Shown here: one piece after another, positions 10,401 through 23,512 of the stretch
How the letters are laid out: the number at the start of each line of letters is the position of its first letter
How positions within the stretch are numbered: the first letter of the stretch is position 1
Made by a program: the position numbers and the translations under genes
The notes under the pieces: generated by a model
The model's input: the letters and a program-made list of their open reading frames with translations, nothing else
Told to the model about the DNA's origin: nothing
Databases searched by the model: none
DNA from: Macrocystis pyrifera
Taxonomy: Eukaryota > Sar > Phaeophyceae > Laminariales > Laminariaceae
Assembly: GCA_031763025.1 (NCBI GenBank)
Contig: JASSKH010000003.1
Location: forward strand, 12,162,734 to 12,226,733
DNA: 64,000 bases
Direction: 5' to 3'

Positions 10401-13400
10401 ACCGAACAGAAAATTGGAGATGACCCCCTCGCCCACCGACATCTGCAACACCTGTGATGCAACTGCTACCGAGGCTGTTTCCTATGCGGTTCAGATTTTG
10501 AGCTCGAGCTTCAGCTTTTGACCCGACGGTATTTTCAGCTGTGCAGTTCGCAATCGAAACAGTCTTTCTATGCGGAATAATAGGATTTACTGTGTGCAGA
10601 GATTTCAACAAACGCCGAGACCAACTGCTGATGTTATTGTGGTCTGGTGCCGCGAGGAGACGCGCCGAATGCGCTGCACTGCGCGTAGGACTCAAGTGTC
10701 CGAGCCTACGCTGACTGTCTCTGCTCTGGCGGCGAAGAGACATGCCGATTGCGCTACGTAGAGTCAACCTGTCTTGGTATTTTGTATTTCACAATGTGAC
10801 TGACTGACTGCTGCTGCTGTAGTCTACGAGTGCGTATCCACGGAGAGGTGCGCGCCGAGTGCGCTTCTCTTGGTCTCTAGACCCGAACCCGCGACAGCCG
10901 ACTGCAGTCTGGCAACGGAGAGACCCGCCGCCCGCCGTCAGTTAGTAAATCAAGACAAAAAAATCAGCTAAGAATCGGCTCAATCAGATTGCAAGACGTA
11001 CTGGAGCCAACTCCATAATCTGCCTTAGACCTCGTACGCACCATCCGTAGACTGGCCGCGCGGCACTTTCACCCCCTCCCGATACATCCCTCATTATGTT
11101 TCGACACCCCCACGCCATCGCGCCGTCATTATTTGTCAGGTACTTTGAACGGACATAGTTCGCAGTACGTCGAATGTAGCAGGTTCTACGGCAGCAGCGG
11201 CAGCAGCAGTTCGCCCAGCAGTTTCAGCACTGTGGGAGTAGTGGTAATTGTTGTTGTCACCAGGGCTTATGTTGTTGTCAGCGCGGACCTTCGGCCCCAC
11301 ACGGTCCCTGCCGAGGCTTGCATTTGGATTGCCTGCCTACAATGCTGTTGACAGCTTATATTTAAGCCCTGCGCATGCACGTCAGTGTTCTCCTGAGTAG
11401 ATACCTTGAAACTCAGCGACTTTCTAGTACTGTACACAATATCAGTCGTCAACGGGCAAGTGTATTCCGTCCACAATATGCAAAACATTCAGAGAACTGG
11501 GTGTTTTTTTTTTTTTTTTGACGATTTTACCGATGCTAATTAACTGCTGCGGGCAGCCCCATTTTGCCTGTTTTTGGAGATGCGCCGGAACTGGAAGCCC
11601 TCGACCTGAATGACGAATGACAAGAGAGACTGCATTATCTCCCTCTTTTCTCTCGTCGCTCCGGGTTGAGAGCTTCGAGTCCTGGCGCGTCTTAGAAAAA
11701 TAAAACTAAAAACAGGGCTGCTCCCAACGGTTGGCTCATCTCGCAGGGTACCAAGTCGTCGACGGATCTCAAGCGCCTGACCCCCTCCCGAAGGTGCTCG
11801 TTGTATTGTGCCCGCAATGACTTGCCCAGTGTCTCGTCACGTGCCAGATACGATACAGCGGTAGTGGAAAGTCGTTTGAGTTGCATAAAAGCGCCAGAAC
11901 ATTGGCGCCTCCCATTTTCGGCGAGGGCGGGCGAGGGGGCTTGCTCGACCACAATGTCGTGAACAAAAACGTGTACGGGCTCGGGAACCAGCGGGTCGAA
12001 GGTCTTTCACCTAAATGTATGATATGTGTACGCATAAAATGCATTTTTTTTTGCGGGATACAAAACTTTCTCTTCCGGCCGCGGGTCTTTCTCGCTCTCA
12101 CGGCTGCGGGGCTCGCGGGGGGGGTGCGTGTACACCATGGCGCAAGTGCAGGTCCCGTGGCTCCTTGGCGCTTGCTCTGGGCGTTCAAAATCGCGTGACA
12201 TGACAAGTAAACACGAGATTGAATTCCGCCGAGCCAGAGCCAAGCAGGACGATGGGAACTCACACAAAAAAATGTTAGCAGCATTAGTTTTTCGCGTGTT
12301 TGTTTTACCTGGTGTGTACGTATGACAGCTCGCACCTCGCCTGGTCGCCTGGCCACCTAGCACCTTGGGTGTGGTTGCCTGGCCCACCCGCGTCCCGGCC
12401 CTCCTCGCATGCAACAGCAGTCACGCTTCGAGCCCCTTTCTTCGTGCCACGTGACGCTTTTGTACGTGTTGTGTTCGAGGACGACACATGGAAACATCTC
12501 ATAAACAGCGGTGCAATTGTTTTGCTTCGGGAATTACGCTGTGGATCCTTTCACTGAAGGGTTTCTCTGTTGATATTGGAGCTTTTGTTTGGTCCAGCTG
12601 CCACCTTGAGCTACATCGCATGCAGTCCGGCATCCCAGCAGCAGTAGAAGCAGCAGATCCAGGCAGCAGCAGCTCATCCCCCGAAAACTTCCTTGGGAAA
12701 TAAAAATATATATATATCCTCCCAGAATACAGTCTAACAGCAGCGGTACACCAGCAACGAACCTCACGTTGGCTCATATGCACAGGAGGAGCGCCTTTGT
12801 TTTGTTTCTCTCTCCCTTTCAACTTGCGACACCCCGGGGACTTCAAGTCAATCACATCCCGAAGGGGAAACTTGTATGCTCATATTTTATCTTGAAAGTG
12901 TTGGAATCGCTGGCCTAATGACGCTCCCGCTGGATTACTCCGTCAGGTACGCCCCGCCCCCCTATATTATATATGTTGGGTTGGCGTCGGTTGGCAACGA
13001 CACTGTAAAACATGCCGCTCCACTACGTGAGCTAGACAACCAGGGTACCCTGTTTTTTTTTTGGCGGTCGGTCACAACTAGCGATGGACTTGATAATTTA
13101 TGCGGGGTGGAGAACCTTTTCTCCCCACAAGGAGAATGGTCGTTTCACGTACCCTGGTAGTGTTTATGGTAAGGCACCCATGAGGCAGTTACGTAGTACC
13201 TCCATTGCTTCCTGTGGAAGTGGCTACACTGGAAAAATTAATTGACTCATTGAAGCTGTCCCTATGCAAGTCTTCCTCGCATGCGACTCTTAGTACGATG
13301 CAGCCCACCCGTCATGCAACTCGCCGAACACCTCGCCCCCCCCCGCCCACCCGGCCTAGGGATGCGAGGGTCTATGGTCATACGACTACGGCCATGCATG

Positions 13401-16400
13401 ATAATGAGTACCCCCCCCGGCCGCCAACTGTGTGGCTGCCCCGTTACGTAGGGAGTGGAAAGCAAACTCGCTCGCGTCTCCCCCAGACTGTACGAGTACC
13501 ACTATAATGCCTGATTCAGAGCCCGTAGGGCTTGTCCATGCCCCGACACTTTACAGTGACAATACTGCCACACCTGTGTATAAGCCGAGAAAGACGCGCC
13601 TTCGGACCAAGTGGTGTCCACCATTTCACGTATTCACACAATAAATGCTCCTCTTCTGGTCCTGGTCGCCCTTATGCCCCTCTACGAGCATGTTGATATT
13701 TACTCGGGTCGCGGACGGCGGTAGCGAACTCAATTTCATCGAGCGGCACACAGCTACGTGAGCGAGATGCCGCGAGACAAACGCCGTCGTGGCGCGCTGA
13801 AAATTTGCATATGTAAAGCACGCGAGCGAACGCTTGGTAAGGTTGCCTTCCCACGACGGGTGTTACCTGGAGAGAGTGGTGTTAGCCTCGTGCTTGAGTT
13901 TGTCGAGTGGTGTATGCCTTTCCGGCTTCCCGCTGGACTCTAGATAACTACAGCGTTGGTCCGTTGCGTCGTGCACCCGGCGTGGGTAGCAGACAGGGGA
14001 CGCGGGGGGGCATCCTTTCGCCGACGTGACAGCAGTGCGTGCAGACAATGTCAGTGGTCGAGGTGCAGACGCTGTTGCCGTCCTTCAAAATGTGCCCGCG
14101 CGTTTTTGTTGCTTCTCTCTCGCACTTCTGCCGGTGGGGGGCCTCATCTCGCTGATAACTGTTCGTGTGTTTCTGTGTTTTGCTATTAATACCTGTCCTT
14201 GCAGGAAGACACTATTTAGTATCACGCTACCCGCCCTTGGGTGAACCGTCGATTGATGGAGCCGCCATCTGTGTAGCGTTGTGATGTCACCACCGTACTT
14301 TCAGGATTTTCGTTGTTGTTGCCATTTCGGCTGAATCCAGGTCTCCACCTTTTGTTTTGTACCTCCTCCCCCCCCCCCCCCGTTGCTGTCTTGGTCACCC
14401 TGCATAGCTTTGATATAGTAGTGTTTTGACTCAGCAATAAGGGCTTTTCCACCCGGCCCAGCTACGAGTGCGGTCCACGTTTTTCCAAGTTCACGGGTTG
14501 TGCTTAAGGTCTCACATTCAGGCGAAGACACGTGCTTGTCTCTGCTCTGCTTCCGGGTGTTGACTTACCCATGGCTCAAAATTCATCAAGGAAGTATCCC
14601 TCACGCACGACATTGCGCCCTTCTCGTGTGCTGGATGCCCTTTCCCTCCCTCCTCCGAAACACAGGTGGAACTGACAGGGCTTGCCAGCGGTTTCGTGAT
14701 CGTGGAGCAGAGCGTGACTGTCAACGGGTCCGGATACTGCACCATCCTTGATGTGTCCTTCTCGGAAAAAGTCGCACCACCTGAGCTGGTACCTACAAAA
14801 GCTATTATATACAACCCTACCTGCAGGCCTTTGCGTAGAAAGAGTTAACCCTTTTTGGTGACGTGGGAGGGATAGATTGACGAGTAACAACAATCAGGGC
14901 TTTTCACGGGTCAGGAATGTTTTGAAATCTCACGAGTCGGGTCGGGTCGGGTTAGATGTCCCTTACCCGACCCGACCCAGCCTGACCCTCAAGGTTTGAC
15001 CCAACCCGTAAGCAGCCCTTACAACAACGATCACGGCATCGGCCACAAGGATTGACGCGGGTTGCTCTATACCGGTAGGTCAGGGGGGGGGTGTACTCGA
15101 TAGGAGAAATGTACTCGATCTCATGCATGGCCGTAGTCGTATGACCATAGACCCTCGCATCCCTACAATGCCGGGACGGAGCATGTCGGGTTTTCATCGA
15201 CCAGGCAGACATTGCTTGCACCAAGCGCGAAGCGCCGTGAGGTGTCCGGCGAGTCGCATGAAGGGTGAGCTGCATCCTACTAAGAACCGCTTGTGAGGCG
15301 GACTTGCATATGGATGGCAGCTTCAATGAGTTAGTTTAATTTCCGGTGTGGCCACTTCCAGAGACAGCAATGGGAGTACTATGTAACTGCCTCTTGGGTG
15401 CCGTACCTTGAACACTACGTGATGCGATCAATTTCCTTGTGCAGAGTAAAGGTTCTTTACTTGGCACAAATGATCTAACTAGACGACCAGCTGTGGGCGA
15501 CCGCCAAAAAAAAGCCAAAAAAACCCCGGTATCCTGGATGTCTAGCTCACGTGGTGAGCGGCATGTTTTACAGTGTCGTTGCCAACCGACGCCAACCCAA
15601 CCCATGTAATATAGGGGGGGGGGGGGGTAAATGATGCTTTTAGTGTCGGGGATTCCAATGCAAGACACACCTCCAGCGTTTATTGTCGTATGCTGTTGCG
15701 CGCCTCTCACACGATGGTTGTTAAGGCAACAACCTGTCATTTTTTTTCATCGCTCTACATGGGTTAAGCGGCCCAATCAACGGCCGGCAGGGGATTGCGT
15801 TGCACTGATATTTTCTTTAGCTTGTAAAGTGTCGGATGTTTTTTTTTGTATTCATGTGCGAGTAGCGCAAATATGTTGGCGACGCGTTTTTGGACATAAC
15901 GTCGCATATTGTATCCGGCCTAGGCTACTCAGCAGAGCAGCAGGAAACGCCCAGCCATACGTACGCGCCGTGTGTGCTCAATACCAATGTTTCGTCCCTG
16001 ATATGGAGCATTTTCATGCTTATCCCTTGGAAGTGTCTCTGTTAGGAGTAGGAACGGTGCTCCAAGTGCGTGGTCACTGGTCAAATAACTTGCGGCGGAA
16101 AACAAAATGCGTACGCCCCCCCCCCTTCTTTGTCGCCTCAAAAATCCCGCCGAGCAGCATGAGCCGAAGGAGACCGAGAAGGAAACAGTCGCGAAGAAGA
16201 TAGAGACCTTGATGGACGAGCAGTTTGACCTTTCTCAGCAGTTTGAGAGGAGTCGCAGCATGCGCCAGGTATGCAATTGAAGCTGTAATAGCTTGTCATT
16301 TAAATAGCCGCCAACGCCGGAAACACTTCACGTTTTGGCCTGGCGGTGATTGTGATGCCCTAATGATCTTGATGGTACGAAATTTCGACTATAGTCGCGT

Positions 16401-19238
16401 GCTACCCTAAGCATATAGTTTTATACAAGCTCGTCGCTACGTCGGTTTCACGCCGACACTTGCCTTGAGTAAAAAATACTCCAGGGACAAGATGAAGTAG
16501 CGGGATGTTGGAAATCGCTTAAAGAAAGAACGATGATAGTCATTGCGTCTCCTTTTCACCCTCTGCGCGTGTTTAGTCCACCCTCCGCGATGGCTTTTGC
16601 GTGCGCTGCGGCATACCTCAGTCGTCGTACCCCTCCCACCGCTCCCCTGGTATGGTGTAGTTGGCAGACCGCGTTGTGGATCGGGCGACATCTTGCCCAG
16701 CCGTCGCCGGTGGTGCCGACACTGCTGGTGCTGGTGCTGGTGCTGGTGCTGCTGCGACTTCCTCGCAAGTACCGCTGGACGTTGATAGCGTGAACAAGGC
16801 CTTGGACTGGTGGGCTGCGAAGTCGGCCGAAACCGACCAGCAGCTTCGCCGTATAGTGTCAGAGGGAAGAAGGTGCGTTGACCGGGTTTTTTTTTCAGCA
16901 TACACCGCTGGCGGTGGGTGCCACGCAACAAAGGCGACACGGTGTTTTGTTTTTTCTTAGAGTGTGCAGCGATGTGGTGTGCAGCAGATCTAGGATATAG
17001 GTGCTTCAGGGGCGACGTATGATCTGGTGCCGCAGCACAGCGTGTGCCACCCTATACGCCATCAATCGTTTTGTACAAAGGAATGTTTCTTACCCTCACC
17101 AAAAAGGAAGACATATCTGTGTTTGTTTTCTCTGCACCTTAAATTTCCCGACTCCCAGAATGCGCCCTCCGCCCTGTTATGGTTCTCCCGCCCCTTTGTG
17201 CCCCGGTCGACGCCAATAAATCGTGTCCGTCAAAAGGTTGGAGGGGGTCGTCAGAAAACTCACCGTGGAGCAAAATGCGTACCGTGGCGTCGGACACCCG
17301 CCCGAAGCGCCGAAAAGTTTGGCCCGGGCAGTTATAACCCTGGACGTCGAAGAACTCCGCCTCATCGAGTTGGAGGTACTGTTAGGGGTGGGAATGGATT
17401 CGTTTTAGACGTAAAAAAAAGTCCGGTCTATTCGAGAAACCGTTAAAAAATGGAAAGAGCATACTTTTGAAAATAGTCTGCCCCCACCCTATTTACTTGG
17501 TTTTAGAATACATTCACGGTTGCACCAAATACCTGATTGCTCGACACAGGAAACGAATTGAAGGATAGCGCTCGGCAAACACATTCCATCAACAGAGAAA
17601 GAGGCTGGGATTGGTTACGATTTGATCTGAAGATTTGTTTTCCCGTCTATTTTAGTGGGCGTATGCAGGAAAACTCGATTTGTCGGGTTGTATTGATGTC
17701 TTTCTCTCTAGGGAAGAACTGTTTGACAGTACTAAAAAAAATCTGTACGTGTCAGCCCCTCCGCCAGAACGTTGCGCACACAGCAATGCAACCCGCGCTT
17801 GAATCCGACAAGTAGCCGGCAAGAAATTTAGTACAGGAGTTGACCCTCTTTTGATGAGTCAATTGTTGCTTGGGAAATTCGACAAAAAATATCCCGAGAT
17901 GGAAAAAAAGGACGTCCAATCTTCATTGTACCGGGCAAACGGTGCCAGACATGAACGCGGCCGCACGCCGAGCGATTGCCATCACACCCATTGCCATCGC
18001 CGCAGCGAAGACCATCTGTGATCGATCGAGCCTTGATGCAGCGGGAAGCGAGTCACCCCTGGCGTTCAGATGCAAATGCATCACTGTTGTTTCACGTGAC
18101 AAGACGATCGAGAAAAAATGCTCTACCGCACCACTCTGCCCGGACATATAGGAACGGTTTAAAGTATAAACATGACAATAAAAGGTTCCTTACATTTCCG
18201 GATAGAGTGATCGGTACGTACGAGTACATACAGCAGCATCACGCAGAGCTTCAGGCGTGTGGTGACTGAAGCCTTGGCCGCAAGTCTCAAGCTTAGCTGC
18301 ACGCACAGCAACAACTTGCCTGTGAGCTAGAGGTGGGGCGCGCTTCCATGGAGGTATAGGCAGCGCCGTCGAAATCCCGGTCTCGGCCAAGTGCAGTATC
18401 GCAACACGCAGCCGATTGTCGACGCTGTGTTGTGTGTGGGTATGTTCTTATTGTTTACACGTGTCCAACAGCAGTAAACCAGGACTACATAGCCTGCGAC
18501 TTGATCGGTACGAGATGTGCTTCACAGGGAGGGCAGCTTTCTTGTGTTGCCGGCCGCCAATCCTAAGGGGCCGCCAGGAACGTGCGATTCGTTCATGCTC
18601 GCGCGTCCGTGTCTACGCTGCTGATCTACGCCCTGGGCTTGTTTGTGCGCTGTCCTGCAGCATGTTTCGTGCAAAAAGCAGGGCTGACTTTTTTTCAGCT
18701 CGCATACAGCTGCAACGTCGATACCGGCACTGCTTTTATTTTATTTTCGAGAGCATCATCGAACGGATTTTTTGGTGGCAAAGAGTTCTTTTTTTCTCAA
18801 TTCTGATTGGTTAATTTCGTAAAGTTCTTTTTTCCCAGATCTCGACCATGCGACTTTTTTTTTTTTTTTTTCACGTACTAAAACGACTCAATTCCCACCC
18901 CCAACTGTGTGACTTTTTGCGCAATAGTGTACACGTGCGAACACGTGTACGGATACATCGTAGCCATCGGTAGGTAGCACAAGAGCGTTCGGTTATAAGC
19001 GCGCGATGCTCTAGACTGGGAGCAGCTGGTGTCTTCCAGGTATACTGTAGCGAGGGGAAAACAATTGTGGACGAATAGACGACCGGGGGAACAGGCGCCT
19101 ATGATTGTACTTCTGTGTATGACTCGGATGAGACGTACGGTTTCGTTGGCCGCCGCGCGTTGATATTTTTTGGTGGTATTTGAGGGTTCACCTTCCTCCT
19201 CCCGCTGCGCTTTATCTCCATGATTCACGCCCCCTCCC

Positions 19239-19305
<67 letters not shown>

Positions 19306-22300
19306 TATATATGATATATGGGTTGGGTTCGCGTCGGTTGACAACGACGCTGTCAAACATGCCGCTCACTACTTGAGCGAGACAACCAGGGTACCGTTTT
19401 TTTTTGTTGTTGTTGGCGGTTGGTCACAGCTGGTGGTCGAGTTGGATCATTTGTGCGAGGTGGAGAACCTTTACTACGCACAAGGGGAATGATGGTATCA
19501 CGTAGTGTTTATGGTAAGGCATCCAAGAGGCAGTTACGTAGTACAACCATTGCTGTCTCTGAAAGTGGCCACACCGGAAGATAAATTGCCTCATTGAAGC
19601 TGTCGTCCACACGCAAGTCCACCTCACAAGTGATTCTTAGTAGGGTGCAGCTCACCCTATGTGCATCTCGACGAACATCTCACGGCGATTCGCGCTTGGT
19701 GCAAGCAACGTCTGCCTTGTCGGTGAAAACCCGACGTGCTCCGTCCCGACTTTGTAGGGATGCGAGGGTCTATCGTCATACGACTACGGCCATGCATGAT
19801 AGTGAGTGCACCCCCCCCCCCCCCTCCCGTGCGTACTTCCGGTCCGTACCCTGTCTCGTCGCGCCCGCCACCGGACGTTTCACTACGCCAATGACAGGTG
19901 TCGTATCTCATCATTGGGGCCAGGTGGTCACCGTCGTATGACCTCAGGGTGGACACGCTGACCAACTCCATGTCGTGCACGTACTACGGAAGGGTCTTCC
20001 AGACAACGACGGAGGACTGGGAAGGTACTGGCCTCACTTTTTTGCTCCCTCCCCCCCCCGGTGGTTGTTTCGGGGATTTTTCACCGACGGAGTATTTCCA
20101 CTTTTTGAGAAGAGCAACCGTATAGCTACGGTTTACCCTCGCGCACATTTTGTTGGCGGGCTTCTCCCCTTATTGCTTGTGTCTGGCGCTTTCAATGTCT
20201 CTGTGCTGCCAGGGATTTATTTCTTCGTCTTCTGTCCGGTAACCCCTGCTTTGCTGCTGTTGGAAAGTTCTAGGCGATGTCGGGCGGGGATTTGTGTGTG
20301 TGTCTCACATTAGGCATCGCCAGAATGCGTTCCGTGGCAAAGAAAAAGCACATGAAGTTTACAACTATACAGCGAAACACCGTAACGTGTACTGGGACAT
20401 ACTCGGGCGCGGGGGGGGGATTCCTTGTGCAGTTGGCAGCTCTCCCACTCAAAAGACACGAAGAAGAGGCTTTTAAAATTTGCTCTGTTTTTTTTGCTGT
20501 GTTCTTGTACGGTTGCTAGGCCAACAGCAACAGCCAATATATCGTTAGGTTGCATTACCGCATGGGTGTTGACGGCAGCAGTTTGTAGTGTGTACCTCAA
20601 CAACTTGTTGCTGTTACTATTAATGCTACACCAGCTCATTGCCATAATATAGGCCGTGGCCACGCTAATGTCCCTGGTACCCAAAGCCACCGTTGTCATA
20701 CGTTACTACAGCTACGCCCTTCACTGCCGGTCTTCACATACACTACTATTAATAGTGGCGCAAGAACACGTGACGAATGTTATTGTCAGCCATCTGAATG
20801 TTGCCGGGAGTGACTTCTGGGACACTCAGCGAAGTAGAGGCGGAACAAATATCCAGACACGTATCGTACCGGCGACGATTTCAAGTGTAAACTGTGTAGA
20901 TTAAATCCAATCAAATCCATCACATCGTCCTTGGTCAGCAAAGTTGGAATTTCCGGTTTATTTTTCAACAACAAAAACGTACTTTTCCGAAGTGTGGCGC
21001 CATCCACGGCGAAACTATATAGGATGATGTCGTGGAAACCGACGTCGAGACCTTGGTCCTACGTCACTTGAGGATTTTCGACCAATCGTTTTTGCCGCCT
21101 AAAAAACGTTGTTCAATCGGGATGCGGACTCCTTTCCCCCTTCTACCCTCTTTTCTTGATTTGCAAAACACACCCTCAATCGACAAGACTAAGGGCTTCC
21201 GGGACCTGTCTCGCCCTTCCCTGGCCGATGCGGTGCCGGTCAATTGGCGTTGCCTCATTTTCCGTCTTCGGCGGGGTGTAATCAATTTTGTGGCCCATAG
21301 CACCGTGCTTCGTCATCAGTGGGCTCCAAACTTTGTCGTTATTCACCGTTCACCACCCCTCCCCCCCCTTCTGCGTGTCCCTTTCCCCCCCGTCCCGTCG
21401 CCGCTTTCGAGATAGGCGTTGCCCTGAGGCTTTCAACGGGGCAGCTACCTTCCACAGAGAGGCCGCCGTCCCTTCAAACCAAGGTGGTGTCCTTCAAGTC
21501 CCCAAGCCTACCGTTTGGAGGTGTTAAGGTGAGGAGCTCACCCAGGGTCACCTCGTGTCAACCGCTTGTCCCGCCCGAGCAATTGCCTTCATGAAGCCTA
21601 AAACAAGTCCATGTTGCTTTCTAGTTTTGTAACAACTCGCGCGCCTCGTTTTTTTATTGTGTAAACAAATTGAGGTACAAAGGTTTCACTATTTTTTGGT
21701 GAGCCCCGAGGTCTCCCCCGCCCTTTCGCCCATTGCCGCCGACACGGCAAACGCCGGTGGCCTGCGCTGCTGCCACCAACACCACGTTCATGTTGAACAC
21801 GCCAGCCCCAGGCCGGTGGTGGTTTTTTCGGGGCTGCAGCGCCCGGTGCTCCTTCTGCAGCTGGAGCGTTCAGTACTCTCTCTGGAGGTGGATTCGGTTG
21901 TCCACCCCCCGCCGCGAACCCGGCGCAGTCCGCAGGACCGGCGTTTGGAATGCCGGCCGGAGGGGAGGGTGGGGGAAACGGCCTCGTCGAAGGGTTCCAC
22001 TATCCAGCACGGCCGCCGCAGCCGATGCTGCCGCCCGCCGCCAAAGTGGCAATGGCTCAAGTTGAGGGTGGAGACTGTGGCACGGGTGTTGTGTCGTTCG
22101 CCATTGGAAACCCGGCCACAGTCAGGTGCGGGAGATATTGGAGCTAGAGGCAGGAGGAGGACGCGTAAATATAGTAAGTTGGCGTGGCAGCTGCTATGGT
22201 CCTGAGAAAACTTTTTTCCCCTGTCTGTTTTGTTCGATCGAATCTACCCCCTGCCCCGACCGGGCAAATTTCTCACGCCTGCTTTTCCTTCTTCTGGCTT

Positions 22301-22850
22301 GGTCCAACAACTACAGCGTGCGGGGATGCGACGGCGCCTAGCCCATCACTGTTTCCGAAACAAAGTGACCACCAGTCTGATTCATTCAGCCGCGTTCCCC
22401 GGTAGAACTAGTATTTGTAGTTCACCTCCCAGTTGGGAGTTGGTAAATCCTTTTGTGCGGGGTGAAGAACCTTGACTCCCCACAAGCGGGAATTATCGTA
22501 TCACTTATCATGTATCAGTGTATGGTGAGTCACCCACGAGGCAGTTACATAGTACAGCCATTGTTGTCTCTGGAAGCGACCACACCAGAAAACAAACCAA
22601 TTTACTCCACGCTGTCACCGTAATGCAAGAAAGTCCGCAGTATGCAAGGAAGCCCGCCTCACAAGCGGTTCCTAGTAGGGTGCAGCTCACCCTTTGTGCG
22701 ATTCGGTCAACACCTCACGGCGCTTCGCGCCTGGTATGTACAGGCAATGTCTGTCTGGTCGGTGAAAACTCCACGTGCTCCGTCCCGGAATTGTCATAGG
22801 GATGCGAGGGTCTATGGTCATATGATTACGGCCATGCATGACATAAGTAT

Positions 22851-22890
<40 letters not shown>

Positions 22891-23481
22891 ATATGCAGAG
22901 GCGACGGAATTATGAAGAAACTCACCATTGGAGTGCTGAAATTCCCCACGGAGGTGACTCACTACATCGTGCCATCCAAGGAGCCCGCGGCATACCTTCA
23001 GGCGAAGGTATGCGATCATTTCTCTTGCGAAGCGGAGAACAGAAAAACCAACCAGGAACACAGCGTGCGTTCTGTTCTTTCTTCGTGTTCTTCTTGTGCA
23101 TCTTTTTTTTTTTCCCGCTTTTTTTCTGTTTGGTCAGCGGTTCCATGGGGACTTGCTGCCCAGGCGATTTCGTCGTTCCCAGTGACATACTGGGATCGCA
23201 ACAGTTTTTCCCCCCGCCCCACATCCCGCCGGTCGCCCCGTTCCCCTGTGTTCTGCTGCCTCATTGATTTCGGCTGCTCTCTATCTTTGTGGGCGAAAAT
23301 GCAAACGTTCAGGCGACGAACAACACCGACTATTTGCTCCTGCCGAGTGACACCGTCTCGGTCTTTTTGGATAACAGCTTTGCGTCCAAGACCAGCATGG
23401 CGTTCAATTCCCCTGGGGAGACGTTCCAGACTTTCCTCGGCATGGACCCCACGATTAAGGCGAGCAAGAAGACGCTGCTGG

Positions 23482-23512
<31 letters not shown>

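Larger units (their letters stand above)
7435..14665 (+). other. 7.2-kb first intron of copy A
   Basis: It starts GTGCGT and ends CACAG. The matching intron of copy B is only 829 bases (42596-43424), so about 6.4 kb was gained. It carries the 93-bp direct repeats at 7758 and 9058, modules 1 and 2 in both orientations (8226-9057, 9360-9960), two antisense coding-like stretches (10098-10451, 11692-12003), a poly-C element (12945-13415), a CAG-rich patch near 12640-12680 and a 14-C run at about 14370. No copy A exon is needed between its ends. Confidence 0.7.

Noticed and set aside
15631..16203. 190-codon plus-strand open frame
   Set aside because: Mostly intron 2 of copy A, crossing the C-rich tract upstream of exon 3, and in the wrong frame for the conserved coil.
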